A DNA stretch of 64,000 nt, taken from assembly GCA_003213175.1 (NCBI GenBank), contig QCNN01000002.1:1-64000 (forward strand). Reading direction: 5' to 3'. The stretch is from SAR116 cluster bacterium AG-426-B08 (GTDB lineage: Bacteria; Pseudomonadota; Alphaproteobacteria; Puniceispirillales; Marisalimonadaceae). Below the pieces are notes generated by a model, which was not told where the DNA came from, made no database searches, and saw only the letters and a list, made by a program, of their open reading frames with translations. Both the position numbers and the translations under genes were made by a program. Each line of letters begins with the position of its first letter. Position 1 is the first letter of the stretch. Shown here piece after piece: positions 30,850 to 41,569 of this stretch.

Positions 30850-32789
30850 TATTTATTTCCTATTGAGCTAATATTTAAATTTCTTATTTCCATTGAGGCA
30901 TTAATTTTACCTTTTCTTCCATCTTCGTAGGTAACTTCGGTATTAATTTTTGCAACAGATTTATCTTTATAAAGAGAGTCTATGAGTGATTTATACCTAT
31001 CATTAATCACAGATCTTCTTACTTTTCTTGTTCTTGTTAATTCACCGTCATCTGCTTCTAATTCTTTAAATAACAATAAAAATTTTTTAATTTTTAAATT
31101 TTTTGGTAAATTTTTATTCACTTTATCTATCTCTGACTGTATCAGATCATAAATCTTTTTGTCAGACGCTAAACCTGTATATGATGTAAATGGTAATTGC
31201 CATTTTTCTGCTAACTTTGAAACTATAGAAAACCTTATACAAATTATAGCAGTTAGATAAGGTTTATCAGCTCCTAAAATTACAGCCTCACCGACATATG
31301 GTGAAAATTTTAACTTGTTTTCAATGTTTTGAGGTGAAAATTTTATACCATCTGATTTTGTGGCAATATCATCAACTCTATCTATTACAGTTAGTCTATT
31401 GTTTTTATCTAAAAAGCCAGCATCACCAGTATGCATCCATCCATTCTTAATTGATTCTTTAAATGCTTTTTTATTGTTGTAATAACCAGAAAACATATAT
31501 GGGTGTTTAGTTACTATTTCGCCCATCCCATTTGCGTCAGGATTTAAAATTTTTATTTGGCAATCTGGAAAAGGGATGCCAACGGTTTCACAATCCATCT
31601 CACCTTCTGGTGGTTTTTGTAATGTGTATGCACCCATAAGCTCAGTTTGTCCATAAAGTTGTCTGAGTGGTATTCCCATTGCTAAAAAAAATTTAAAAGT
31701 ATCTGGACCAATTGCAGAACCCCCTGTTGCTGCAGAAGTTACTTTACTAAAACCCAATCTATCCTTTAAGTGAGTGAATAATAGTTTATCTGCCCAAAAA
31801 TCTCTTTTACCAGTGTCAACTGCTCTTAAACCTCGTTCAACCATTGTATTAAAAATCCATTGAGTAAGTTTTGAAGAGTCTAGAATTCTTGCTCTCATAT
31901 CTGCGGCAATCTGTTCCCATAACCTTGGTGCCCCTAGCATAAAGGATGGACCTATTTCTTTTAAATCGTCCATGGCTGTATCGGCATTTTCTGGAAAATT
32001 AACTTTCATGCCACTTAGTAAGTTAAATCCAACACCATAGACTTGCTCCATTATCCACGGAAAAGGTAAAACTGACACATATTCATCATTTGAAGTTTTA
32101 GGATCGACCTTGAGATAATTAGCTATATGTTTTACAAACTTTTCTCCAGGAAGTGAAGCTAATTTTGGATTTGAAGTAGTACCAGAAGTTGTACATAAAA
32201 CTGCATCAGTTTTGCCAGAGATTTTATTGATCAGATTAATATATTTTTTAGGATTTTTCTTTAAGATGCTTTTCCCTTTCTTCATCAATGATCTCATATC
32301 AATAATATTTGGATTATCTAATTGATTTAAGCCTCTGGGATCCTCATAAAATATTTTAATATTTTTCTTCAATTTTTTTTGAATATTTATAAATTTATCA
32401 ACCTGTTCTTGATCTTCTGCAAATGCAAAATCTACATCTGCTGCTTTAACTAGATAGCTAACTTCTTCATCAAGTGTATCCCTGTAAATACCCAAACTCA
32501 TTCCACCATTTGCTTGAACTGCTATTTCGAAAAACACCCAAGCTGGTTTATTATCACCTATTAAAGCCATAACCTGACCTTTTTTGAATCCTTCAGCTTC
32601 TAGACCTAAAGCTAATTCTGAAACGTTTTGATTATAATCTCTCCATGTAGTTTCATTCCAAATACCTAGATCTTTATCTCGCAAGGCGACTTCATTAGGT
32701 GTTTTATCAGATCTGTACTTAAGAATTTTAGGAAACGTATTGTAGATATTAAAATCTGGATAATTATTATTTAAACTAGTATTCAGCAA
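30849..32789 (-). CDS. long-chain acyl-CoA synthetase family (FadD15-like) AMP-binding protein
   Basis: LCTTSGTTSNPKLASLPGEKF, RQLYGQTELMGAYTLQ, GWMHTGDAGFLDKNNRLTVIDRVDD. Confidence 0.88.
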   Translation of the reverse strand: MLNTSLNNNYPDFNIYNTFPKILKYRSDKTPNEVALRDKDLGIWNETTWRDYNQNVSELALGLEAEGFKKGQVMALIGDNKPAWVFFEIAVQANGGMSLGIYRDTLDEEVSYLVKAADVDFAFAEDQEQVDKFINIQKKLKKNIKIFYEDPRGLNQLDNPNIIDMRSLMKKGKSILKKNPKKYINLINKISGKTDAVLCTTSGTTSNPKLASLPGEKFVKHIANYLKVDPKTSNDEYVSVLPFPWIMEQVYGVGFNLLSGMKVNFPENADTAMDDLKEIGPSFMLGAPRLWEQIAADMRARILDSSKLTQWIFNTMVERGLRAVDTGKRDFWADKLLFTHLKDRLGFSKVTSAATGGSAIGPDTFKFFLAMGIPLRQLYGQTELMGAYTLQKPPEGEMDCETVGIPFPDCQIKILNPDANGMGEIVTKHPYMFSGYYNNKKAFKESIKNGWMHTGDAGFLDKNNRLTVIDRVDDIATKSDGIKFSPQNIENKLKFSPYVGEAVILGADKPYLTAIICIRFSIVSKLAEKWQLPFTSYTGLASDKKIYDLIQSEIDKVNKNLPKNLKIKKFLLLFKELEADDGELTRTRKVRRSVINDRYKSLIDSLYKDKSVAKINTEVTYEDGRKGKINASMEIRNLNISSIGNK

Positions 32790-32896
32790 AAATTTTCCCC
32801 AAACAACTTATCGAAACGAATTTCATTTTAAAGTTATCAATAAAGAAATTAAAATCAATATAAACAAACTTTTTTTTGAAATTATAAATTTTACTT

Positions 32897-32920
32897 TTAA
32901 TTACAACCAGTTGCAATTAA
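32897..32920. promoter_or_regulatory. 24-bp near-perfect dyad, possible operator
   Basis: TTAATTACAAC-CA-GTTGCAATTAA, 11-bp arms with one mismatch, in the gap upstream of the 30849..32789 gene. Confidence 0.4.
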
Positions 32921-32951
32921 GTGAAATATAAGATTATAGTTGTTTAATATG

Positions 32952-34661
32952 TTAAACATTCGAATCTAATGTTTCAAAAACAACTTTTGACCCATTTGAT
33001 ACAATATTTAAGTGAAGATTACTTCTCGGTAAAATGTGAGTGTCATAAAAATCAGCCGAAACAATTTTAGATTTAAGAAAGTCTTGATCACTTTCCTTAA
33101 TATTTAATTTTTCTATGGCTTTGGATTTTGATTTATTCATAAGCCAAGACCCAATTAAATACCCAAGACCCATCATATAATCAAAACTTACACAAGAAAG
33201 AGCCTCTTTACTGTCTTTTATATCTAAAATAAATTTTATTGTTTCCTCACAATTTTGTATATATGAAAAAATTTTTGTATTTTGATTGGTTTCATTTTTA
33301 ATTAAAGACAACAAATTAAAAGCAGTTTTTCCATCATCACGAAGTGTTTTTCTAAACATTAAATCATTTGCTTGAATTCCATTTGTACCCTCATAAATAG
33401 GTAAAATTCTTGCATCTCTCATAATTTGCGCTGCACCAGTCTCTTCTATAAAACCCATTCCTCCATGAATTTGAACACCAGTACTAGTTACTTCTTGAGC
33501 TAATTCTGTACACCACCCTTTTATTATTGGGATTAAAAAAGCTTCTAATTGTTTAGAAAAAGTATCGCCTTTGTGAGCTTTTTCCATAATTTCAGCAGAG
33601 ACCAGTATTAATCTTCTCATAGCTTCTGTTAACGATCTCATTAAAAGTAATTGTCGTTTTACATCACCGTGACCTATTATAGGAGTGCCTTTTTCTTTAT
33701 TTATTGGTATACCTTGAATTCTTGTTTTTGAATATTCAAGAGCTTTTTGTCTTGCAGTTTCTGATATAGCCATGCCTTGAAGACCAACGTCAAACCTTGC
33801 TCTATTCATCATAATAAACATATACTCAATGCCTCGACCTTCCTCTCCAAGCATGTATCCAATAGCACCTTCTTCATCTCCGTATGACATAACCGCTGTA
33901 GGACTGGCTTTAATACCCAATTTATGTTCTAAAGAAATACATTTTAAATCATTTCTTTTTCCTATTTTACCATTTTCATCTATTAAGAATTTTGGGATCA
34001 AAAAAGTAGAAATTCCTTTAATCCCATCTGGTGCACCCTCAGTTTTTGCTAAAACTAAATGAATGATATTTTCTGCAAAGTCATGTTCACCATAAGTAAT
34101 ATAAATTTTTTGACCTTTGATTCTCCAGTCTTTACCATCAAAAGTAGCTTTTGTTTTAATTGTACTTAAATCTGTTCCAGATTGAGGCTCAGTCAGATTC
34201 ATAGTGCCTGTCCAAATCCCTTTATTTAATTTTGGTAAGTAAAGTTGTTTTTCTTTATCAGTACCAACCAAAGTAAGCGCATCCATAATTCCTTGGGTAA
34301 GCAAATTACATAGTGCAAAAGATATATTTGCTCCCTGCCAATACTCATTTACAGCTGCGGCCATTCTAAAGGGTAACCCCATACCTTCATAATTAGGATC
34401 ACTTGAAACTCCAACCCAACCTCCAGTAGCTAGAGATTTATAAGCTTCCTTATATCCAGGAGATGTCTCTACTTCGTAATCCTGTCTTAATTTTGGAGGA
34501 TTTTTATCTCCTGAATGATATAAAGGAGCCAGGTTTTCGTTAGCAAATTTACCAGCCTCATTTAAAACTGCATCAATAGTTTCATTATCTAAATCAGATT
34601 GGCTTTCTAATAAATTCTCTAAAACAAATTTTGTATCTTTAATGGGTGAATTATAGTTCAT
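32952..34661 (-). CDS. acyl-CoA dehydrogenase with C-terminal extension, DmdC-like family
   Basis: N-term YNSPIKDTKFVLENLLE, TGTMNLTEPQSGTDLSTIKT, QIHGGMGFIEETGAAQIMRDARILPIYEGTNGIQANDLM; 569 aa. Confidence 0.85.
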   Translation of the reverse strand: MNYNSPIKDTKFVLENLLESQSDLDNETIDAVLNEAGKFANENLAPLYHSGDKNPPKLRQDYEVETSPGYKEAYKSLATGGWVGVSSDPNYEGMGLPFRMAAAVNEYWQGANISFALCNLLTQGIMDALTLVGTDKEKQLYLPKLNKGIWTGTMNLTEPQSGTDLSTIKTKATFDGKDWRIKGQKIYITYGEHDFAENIIHLVLAKTEGAPDGIKGISTFLIPKFLIDENGKIGKRNDLKCISLEHKLGIKASPTAVMSYGDEEGAIGYMLGEEGRGIEYMFIMMNRARFDVGLQGMAISETARQKALEYSKTRIQGIPINKEKGTPIIGHGDVKRQLLLMRSLTEAMRRLILVSAEIMEKAHKGDTFSKQLEAFLIPIIKGWCTELAQEVTSTGVQIHGGMGFIEETGAAQIMRDARILPIYEGTNGIQANDLMFRKTLRDDGKTAFNLLSLIKNETNQNTKIFSYIQNCEETIKFILDIKDSKEALSCVSFDYMMGLGYLIGSWLMNKSKSKAIEKLNIKESDQDFLKSKIVSADFYDTHILPRSNLHLNIVSNGSKVVFETLDSNV

Positions 34662-34746
34662 TCTTTATTCCTAATTTATTAAGGAATGCCATTACCTATT
34701 GATAAAATCAAGTCAAAACATTATTAATAGAGAATAGGGGAGAAAA

Positions 34747-36375
34747 ATGAATATATATGAAAAAAATTTGGACAAAAACATTGCAAATTATTCTACATTA
34801 AGTCCTTTGTCTTTTTTGGAAAGAACTAGGAAAGTATTTCCAGACAATATTGCGATTGAGTATGATGACTACAAATTAACATATAAAGATGCAGCTAATA
34901 GATGTGATGCTTTGGCAGGAATGTTAAAAAAATTTGGAGTAAAACAAAATGAAACAGTAGCTGTTATGTTGCCAAATATTCCTCAGATGTGGGAATCTCA
35001 CTTTGGAATACCAATGATAGGCGCTGTTTTAAATGCTATTAATACTAGACTAGATGCAAGCACAATTAGTTTTATTTTAAATCATGGAGAAGCAAAGGTT
35101 TTTATATATGATTCTTCATATTCAGAAATTGTTGAAAAAGCCATGGCTGCACTTAATAAAAAACCTATCACTTTAGAAGTTGTTGATAAATTAGCAGGTT
35201 TTAAACGATCAGAGTTTGCAGAAAAAAATAACTTATTTAATTATGAGGAAGAGCTTAAGAAATTTGACAATTTTGATAACGTTCACACTTTGCCATCAGA
35301 TGAATGGAATTCTTTAGCGTTAAATTATACTTCTGGAACCACAGGAAACCCAAAGGGAGTAGTATACCATCATCGAGGAGCATATTTAAATGCACTTGGA
35401 AATACTCTAGTTTGGGAAATGCCAATGTATCCTAAATATCTATGGACCTTACCTATGTTTCATTGTAACGGATGGTGTTTTCCATGGACAATTACGGAAA
35501 GAGCTGGAACTCATGTATGTTTAAGACAACCTATTGGAGAGCAAATAGTCAACGCCATTTTGAAGCATAAAATCACTCATCTTTGTGGAGCTCCAATAAT
35601 AATGCAAATGATTGCAGATCATTTAATCAATAATAAAATTAAATTAAATCAGAATGTAAAAATGATGACAGCTGGAGCACCACCGCCTGAAGCAGTTTTG
35701 AGTAAAATGAAATTATGTGGTATCGAAGTTATTCATGTTTATGGATTAACAGAGACTTATGGACCTTCTGTGGTTTGTGCTTGGAAAAACGAATGGGATT
35801 TAGAATCACCTAATGAACAAGCTTCAAAAAAAGCCAGACAGGGTGTTGCTTATTCTGTTCAAGAAGATATCAAAGTTGTAAATCCAAAAACTTTAGAAAA
35901 TGTTCCTAAAGATGGAAAAACTATAGGCGAAGTTTTTACAAGAGGAAATATAACAATGAAAGGGTATTTGAAAAACGAAAAAGCTACAAAAGAAGCTTTT
36001 CAAGATGGCTGGTTTCATACTGGAGATCTTGGGGTTTGGTATGATGATGGATACGTACAGTTGAAAGATAGATCCAAAGATATAATTATTTCTGGAGGAG
36101 AAAATATTTCATCAATAGAAGTTGAGGATGCTCTTTATAAACATCCAGATGTAGTAGCTGTTGGAGTTGTAGCTAAACCAGATGAAAAATGGGGTGAAAC
36201 TCCATGTGCTTTTATAGAAATTAGAGAAGGAGCCAATGTATCTAGTGATGATTTACGTAAACATTGTAAATCTATCTTGGCAGGTTTTAAAGTTCCTGGA
36301 GAATTTAAATTCGTAGAGATACCTAAAACAAGCACTGGCAAAATTCAAAAATTTAAACTGAGGGAAATGTTGTAA
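34747..36375 (+). CDS. AMP-dependent acyl-CoA synthetase (medium-chain/AAE-like)
   Basis: LNYTSGTTGNPKGVVYHHRGAYLN, VYGLTETYGP, GWFHTGDLGVWYDDGYVQLKDRSKDIIISGGENISS. Confidence 0.9.
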   Translation: MNIYEKNLDKNIANYSTLSPLSFLERTRKVFPDNIAIEYDDYKLTYKDAANRCDALAGMLKKFGVKQNETVAVMLPNIPQMWESHFGIPMIGAVLNAINTRLDASTISFILNHGEAKVFIYDSSYSEIVEKAMAALNKKPITLEVVDKLAGFKRSEFAEKNNLFNYEEELKKFDNFDNVHTLPSDEWNSLALNYTSGTTGNPKGVVYHHRGAYLNALGNTLVWEMPMYPKYLWTLPMFHCNGWCFPWTITERAGTHVCLRQPIGEQIVNAILKHKITHLCGAPIIMQMIADHLINNKIKLNQNVKMMTAGAPPPEAVLSKMKLCGIEVIHVYGLTETYGPSVVCAWKNEWDLESPNEQASKKARQGVAYSVQEDIKVVNPKTLENVPKDGKTIGEVFTRGNITMKGYLKNEKATKEAFQDGWFHTGDLGVWYDDGYVQLKDRSKDIIISGGENISSIEVEDALYKHPDVVAVGVVAKPDEKWGETPCAFIEIREGANVSSDDLRKHCKSILAGFKVPGEFKFVEIPKTSTGKIQKFKLREML

Positions 36376-36384
36376 TTAACTATA

Positions 36385-39300
36385 TCAACCAACCTGTTTA
36401 TAATCGGGTTTTGTTATTTTTTGTAAATAAATATCCCAATCATTTTCATGTTCCAAAATCTTTTTTTCTTTAACATATCCAAAGCCATTGATTTTTAATG
36501 CAGTCTCAACTAATTTTTCACATAAATTATAGTTACTTTCTAAAAGGTTGTCAGTTAGAAGTTTTATTGTTTGTTTCGATTTTTCTGACAATTCTCTTTC
36601 TTTTTTTCTTTCTGAAGTTTTACCAAAAATATCAAACTTTGTGCTTCTAAGAAATTTTAATTTCGCCAAAACTTTAAATAGAACAATGATCCAGGAACCA
36701 AACTTAATTTTTTTTGGGTAACCACTTTTATCTTTAAGACTTAACATTGGTGGTGCAAGATAGTATTCAATTTTAGAGTCTTTATTCTTTTTTAAAAACT
36801 CTTTTGAAAATTTAGTTTTTGTATGAAGTCTTGCAACTTCATATTCATCTTTGTATCTCATAAATTTAAACAACATAATGGCGGCTGTCTTAGACAAATT
36901 AAAGCGTTTACTATCACCAAATATTTTTAATTCTTTGTGATATAGTTTTTTCATAAGTCCTTCATAAACATTAGCTAGTTTTATATCTTGATAATCAGCT
37001 AAAATGTTTTTAAATCTTAAGATTTCACTTTTTACATCGTCGACTTTTTTATCTGTTTTCAAAAGGCCAGCTTTTTTATAAACCTCACTTTTATTATCTG
37101 CTAATAATCTACCCCATGAAAATGCTTTTATATTTTGATCAATCGATACTCCGTTAAGTTCTATTGCTTTTTTTATAGAATTTGGCGAAATTGGAAGAAG
37201 GTTTTTTTGAGATGAATATCCCAACATCATAATATTTGCAAAAACAGTATCTCCAATAAGTGTTTCAGCTAATAGTGACATATCAATAAATTCTATCTTA
37301 TCTGCGTCTAAGTGATTCTCCAGGTGTTTTTGTAAAAGCTGGTCATCTACAGTTGTTCCGGTATGAACTCCGGCCACTCCAATAGGCTCAACTCTTCCGT
37401 TTATGATAGCTTTTGTTTTGTTTGGATTGAAAGTACGAGTTATATTTGGAGATACTGATACAACAGCATCACAACCCAACAAGAGATCGGCACTTTCGTT
37501 AGGTAAACGGGCTGATTTTTCGTAAAGGGCTTTATCTTTACTTATTCTTATTTGACTGGTTACAGCCCCGTTTTTTTGGGCTAATCCTGTAAAATTCATA
37601 GATTGTGACCATTTTTTATCAATTCTAGCAGCCATTACCATAATTGCTGAAACTGTTGATACTCCAGTTCCTCCAATACCAGCCATAACTATATTTATAT
37701 CTGTGGAAATTGTTTTTGGTTGTTTTAACTTTTTGTATGTTTCAGGGATACTAGGATACAACTTGTTTATTTCATTTTTTTGAGAGTTTCCAATTACGCT
37801 TACAAAACTTGGGCAGAAACCATTTATACAAGAATAATCTTTATTACATATACTCTGATCAACTTGTTTTTTTAAACCATCAAAATTTTCAAAAGGTTTG
37901 ATTGCAACACAGTTTGATTTTCCTGCACAATCACCACATCCTTCGCACACATCAGGGTTTATAAAAATACGTTTTTCTCTATCAGGTATATATCCCCTTT
38001 TTCTTCTACGCCTTAATTCAGTCGCACAAGTTTGTACATAAATTATAGCTGTTACTCCCTCAATTTCTCTTAATTCTTTTTGTATTGGTATCATGTCATT
38101 ACGATGTCTAATTTCTACACCATCACCAAATTGTTTTATTTCGGTAAACTGTTCAGGTTCATCAGAAACGACAAAAATCTTTTTAGCTCCTTCGGCTATT
38201 AATTGCTTCGAAAGATTCCACGGTGTGGCCCCTCCAATTGCAGTTTGACCACCAGTCATTGCTACAGCATCATTATAAAGGATTTTAAAAGTTATATTAG
38301 TATTTGAGGCTACCGCAGCTCTAACAGCCAATGATCCTGAGTGAGCATAAGTCCCATCACCAATATTTTGAAAAGAGTGTTTTTTGGATGAAAATGGAGA
38401 TCTTCCTATCCAATGACCTCCCTCACCCCCCATTTGACTAAAATTTGTTAATTTATCTGGATGTAAAAAGTATCCAATTGAATGACAACCTATGCCTATT
38501 CCTACAACTTCGTCATCCATTATTTTTGTTCCAGAATTATGAGGACATCCTGCACAATACCATGGGGTTCTAGATGAAATGGACGGAAGATTATTACCTA
38601 CAAATTTAGATTTAACTACGTTTTTTGATATTATTTTTTTATTAACATTAATTTTTTTTAAAAGTATGTCAGCAATTATATCACTCGAAAGTTCTGCAAT
38701 TTCAGGCACTAACTTTTCTTTGGTAAAACCATCATGTTTACCTGATAAAATAGGCTTAGTTTTTAGGTTAAAAAGAATATGAGCAACTTGTTCTTCAACT
38801 AATGATCTTTTCTCTTCTATAATTAGAAGTTCTTTATACCCTTCTGAGAAGTTAACAATATCTTTATCTATAAGTGGCCATGGCACTTTACAGGCAAATA
38901 TTCCTATTCCAAATTTGCTAGGTTCAAAAATACCTATTGAATCTAATGCATCAATTGTTTCAGTAGTGGCTTTACCAACTGCTATTATACCAAGATGCTT
39001 TTTATTTGTATCACGTAAAACTTTGTTTATTTTATTTTGATATATAAACTCTTTTGCTGTTGGTATTCTTTTTGTAAAAAGAGTTTCTTCTCTATCTAAA
39101 GCAGGTTCGTGTTGTATAATATGTACTTTTTCCTTTTGCAGAAGACCAATGTTTGGAGGTCTCAAAGAGGATAAGTCAACTACAGCATTTGAGTCGGCAG
39201 TATCTGCTGTGATTTTAAGACCGACACAAATGCCAGAAAACCTTGATAATTGAAAAGCTTGAAGTCCCATAGGTATTACTTCATGAACATTTGCTGGATA

Positions 39301-39816
39301 AAAAATAGGTATACCAGCAGAAACTAATGATTGTTCGGATTGATAAGCAAGTGTTGAACTTTTACCTATTGGATCGTCTGCAACAGCCAGAACCATTCCT
39401 CCATTTTTAGATGAACCTCCCATATTTGCGTGTCTGATGGCATCCATTGCTCTGTCTAGACCTGGACCTTTTCCATACCAAAGTGAGAAAACTCCATCAA
39501 TTTCAGGCTTGTCATAAAGCTGAATCATTTGAGTGCCCCATGCCGCAGTAGCGGCTAATTCTTCATTAACTGCAGGTTGAAAAATTATGTTTTCTTCATT
39601 TATAAATCTTTTAGCTCTACCTAATTCTAAATCCAAGGTTCCAAGAGGTGAGCCTGGATAACCACTTACATAACCTCTAGTTAAAAGGCCTTTTTCCATA
39701 TCAATTCTTGATTGTTCTAAAAGAAGTCTAACAAGCGCTTGAACTCCGTTCATTAGTGCAAGACCCTTATTTTCTGTATAACAATCAGTAAGTTTAATTG
39801 AACTATGGTTCGTCAA
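36385..39816 (-). CDS. indolepyruvate ferredoxin oxidoreductase (fused subunits)
   Basis: 1143 aa; CAGCPHN, GIGCHSIGYF, Fe-S motif CEGCGDCAGKSNC, GIGGTGVSTVSAI. Confidence 0.9.
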   Translation of the reverse strand: MTNHSSIKLTDCYTENKGLALMNGVQALVRLLLEQSRIDMEKGLLTRGYVSGYPGSPLGTLDLELGRAKRFINEENIIFQPAVNEELAATAAWGTQMIQLYDKPEIDGVFSLWYGKGPGLDRAMDAIRHANMGGSSKNGGMVLAVADDPIGKSSTLAYQSEQSLVSAGIPIFYPANVHEVIPMGLQAFQLSRFSGICVGLKITADTADSNAVVDLSSLRPPNIGLLQKEKVHIIQHEPALDREETLFTKRIPTAKEFIYQNKINKVLRDTNKKHLGIIAVGKATTETIDALDSIGIFEPSKFGIGIFACKVPWPLIDKDIVNFSEGYKELLIIEEKRSLVEEQVAHILFNLKTKPILSGKHDGFTKEKLVPEIAELSSDIIADILLKKINVNKKIISKNVVKSKFVGNNLPSISSRTPWYCAGCPHNSGTKIMDDEVVGIGIGCHSIGYFLHPDKLTNFSQMGGEGGHWIGRSPFSSKKHSFQNIGDGTYAHSGSLAVRAAVASNTNITFKILYNDAVAMTGGQTAIGGATPWNLSKQLIAEGAKKIFVVSDEPEQFTEIKQFGDGVEIRHRNDMIPIQKELREIEGVTAIIYVQTCATELRRRRKRGYIPDREKRIFINPDVCEGCGDCAGKSNCVAIKPFENFDGLKKQVDQSICNKDYSCINGFCPSFVSVIGNSQKNEINKLYPSIPETYKKLKQPKTISTDINIVMAGIGGTGVSTVSAIMVMAARIDKKWSQSMNFTGLAQKNGAVTSQIRISKDKALYEKSARLPNESADLLLGCDAVVSVSPNITRTFNPNKTKAIINGRVEPIGVAGVHTGTTVDDQLLQKHLENHLDADKIEFIDMSLLAETLIGDTVFANIMMLGYSSQKNLLPISPNSIKKAIELNGVSIDQNIKAFSWGRLLADNKSEVYKKAGLLKTDKKVDDVKSEILRFKNILADYQDIKLANVYEGLMKKLYHKELKIFGDSKRFNLSKTAAIMLFKFMRYKDEYEVARLHTKTKFSKEFLKKNKDSKIEYYLAPPMLSLKDKSGYPKKIKFGSWIIVLFKVLAKLKFLRSTKFDIFGKTSERKKERELSEKSKQTIKLLTDNLLESNYNLCEKLVETALKINGFGYVKEKKILEHENDWDIYLQKITKPDYKQVG

Positions 39817-39919
39817 ATTTTAATTTCCTTGCTTATGACTATTCGGACTTGTTTACCAAATACTTTTATTCTACAACATTATCAAATATTTTTAAATTAT
39901 ATTAAGAGTTAAATTTTTA

Positions 39920-41569
39920 ATGTTGAATAGATTTGACAATTATGATGAAGTTTATAACAGTTTCAATTGGTCTATTCCAGATATCTATAACATTGCGAGT
40001 GACACTATAGATAAATATTCTCATACTGAAAGGATTGCATTAAAACACATTTCAAATAATGGTAATTGTAAAGAGTATTCTTTTAAATATTTTTTTGAAA
40101 AATCAAATAGACTAGCAAATGTTTTAGACAGTATTTGTTTAGATCAAAATGACAGAGTAGGCATTATTTTAGGTCAGTGTCCTGAAACTCTAATTAGTCA
40201 TATTGCATGTTTTAAAAGTGGAAAGATTTCTATACCACTGTTTAGTTTATTTGGAGATAATGCTCTATTATTTAGACTTAAAGATTCTGACGCATCTACT
40301 GTAATTTGTGATGACATCAGTTTAGATAAAATTCTAAGAATCAAAGAATTCTTACCTAATTTAAGAAATATTATTTCCATAAATCTAAAAAAAAGTAATG
40401 ATGTAGTATTTAGTTTTTTTGAACTAATTGAAAAAGCAAGCTCCAATTATAATAATATTAAGTCAAAATTTAATGACCCTGCTTTAATAATATATACTTC
40501 TGGTACAACTGGCGACCCTAAAGGGGCTGTTCTACCTCACAAAGTTTTGCTTGGTCATATACCAGGAGTGGAAATGCCACATGAATTTCTAAGTTCAGAT
40601 TTATCGGCAAAAGATTGTTTTTGGACACCTGCCGATTGGGCTTGGATTGGAGGATTATTTGATGTATTGATGCCTTCACTTTATTTTGGTATTCCAGTAA
40701 TTTCATATAGGGCTCCTAAATTTGATCCAGAATTCACTTTTAATCTTCTTGAAAAGTATGAAGTTAAAAACACTTTCCTTCCCCCTACAGCATTAAAAAT
40801 AATGAAATCTTTCAGACAGAAATTGAAAAATAATAAATTAAAGTTGAGAACAGTTGGTTCTGGTGGAGAATCGCTAGGCGAAGAATTATTAAATTGGGGC
40901 AGAGAGGTTTTAAATGTAGGTATTAATGAATTTTATGGTCAAACTGAATGTAATTTAACCATATCAAATTGTGGTTTGATAATGAAACAAAAATTAGGAT
41001 CAATCGGAAAACCTGTTCCTGGTCATAAAGTTAAGTTGATGAATAGAGAAGGTGATTTCGTCAAGAGTGAAGAAGAAGGTCAAATAGTTGTAAATTCTGA
41101 CTCACCATCTACTTTTTTAAGATATTGGAAAAATAAAGAAGAGACAGAAAAAAAAATTATTGATGGATGGCTTCAAACTGGAGACTATGGTATTTTTGAT
41201 AAAGAGGGATATTTTTATTTTAAAGGAAGAAAAGACGACTTGATAAATAGTGCTGGTTATAGAATAGGACCAAGTGAAATTGAGAACTCAATTTTATCAA
41301 TAAAAGATGTTGAAATGGTAGCTGTTATTGGTGTTCCAGACGATTTAAGGGGAGAAATCGTTAAAGCAGTGGTTGTTCCAAAAAATATTTCAAATGTTAA
41401 ATCACAAAATAATTTGCTAAAAGAGAAAATTAAGTCCCATGTTAAAAATAAATTAGCGGCTCATGAATATCCTCGCATAATTCAGTTTGTATCCGAATTA
41501 CCTCTAACTACCACTGGTAAAATAAAAAGAAATATTCTTAGACAAAATCATCTTAAGGAATTGAAATGA
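39920..41569 (+). CDS. AMP-dependent acyl-CoA synthetase (ACSM-like)
   Basis: IIYTSGTTGDPKGAVLPHKVL, FYGQTECNLT, GWLQTGDYGIFDKEGYFYFKGRKDDLINSAGYRIGPSEIE. Confidence 0.9.
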   Translation: MLNRFDNYDEVYNSFNWSIPDIYNIASDTIDKYSHTERIALKHISNNGNCKEYSFKYFFEKSNRLANVLDSICLDQNDRVGIILGQCPETLISHIACFKSGKISIPLFSLFGDNALLFRLKDSDASTVICDDISLDKILRIKEFLPNLRNIISINLKKSNDVVFSFFELIEKASSNYNNIKSKFNDPALIIYTSGTTGDPKGAVLPHKVLLGHIPGVEMPHEFLSSDLSAKDCFWTPADWAWIGGLFDVLMPSLYFGIPVISYRAPKFDPEFTFNLLEKYEVKNTFLPPTALKIMKSFRQKLKNNKLKLRTVGSGGESLGEELLNWGREVLNVGINEFYGQTECNLTISNCGLIMKQKLGSIGKPVPGHKVKLMNREGDFVKSEEEGQIVVNSDSPSTFLRYWKNKEETEKKIIDGWLQTGDYGIFDKEGYFYFKGRKDDLINSAGYRIGPSEIENSILSIKDVEMVAVIGVPDDLRGEIVKAVVVPKNISNVKSQNNLLKEKIKSHVKNKLAAHEYPRIIQFVSELPLTTTGKIKRNILRQNHLKELK

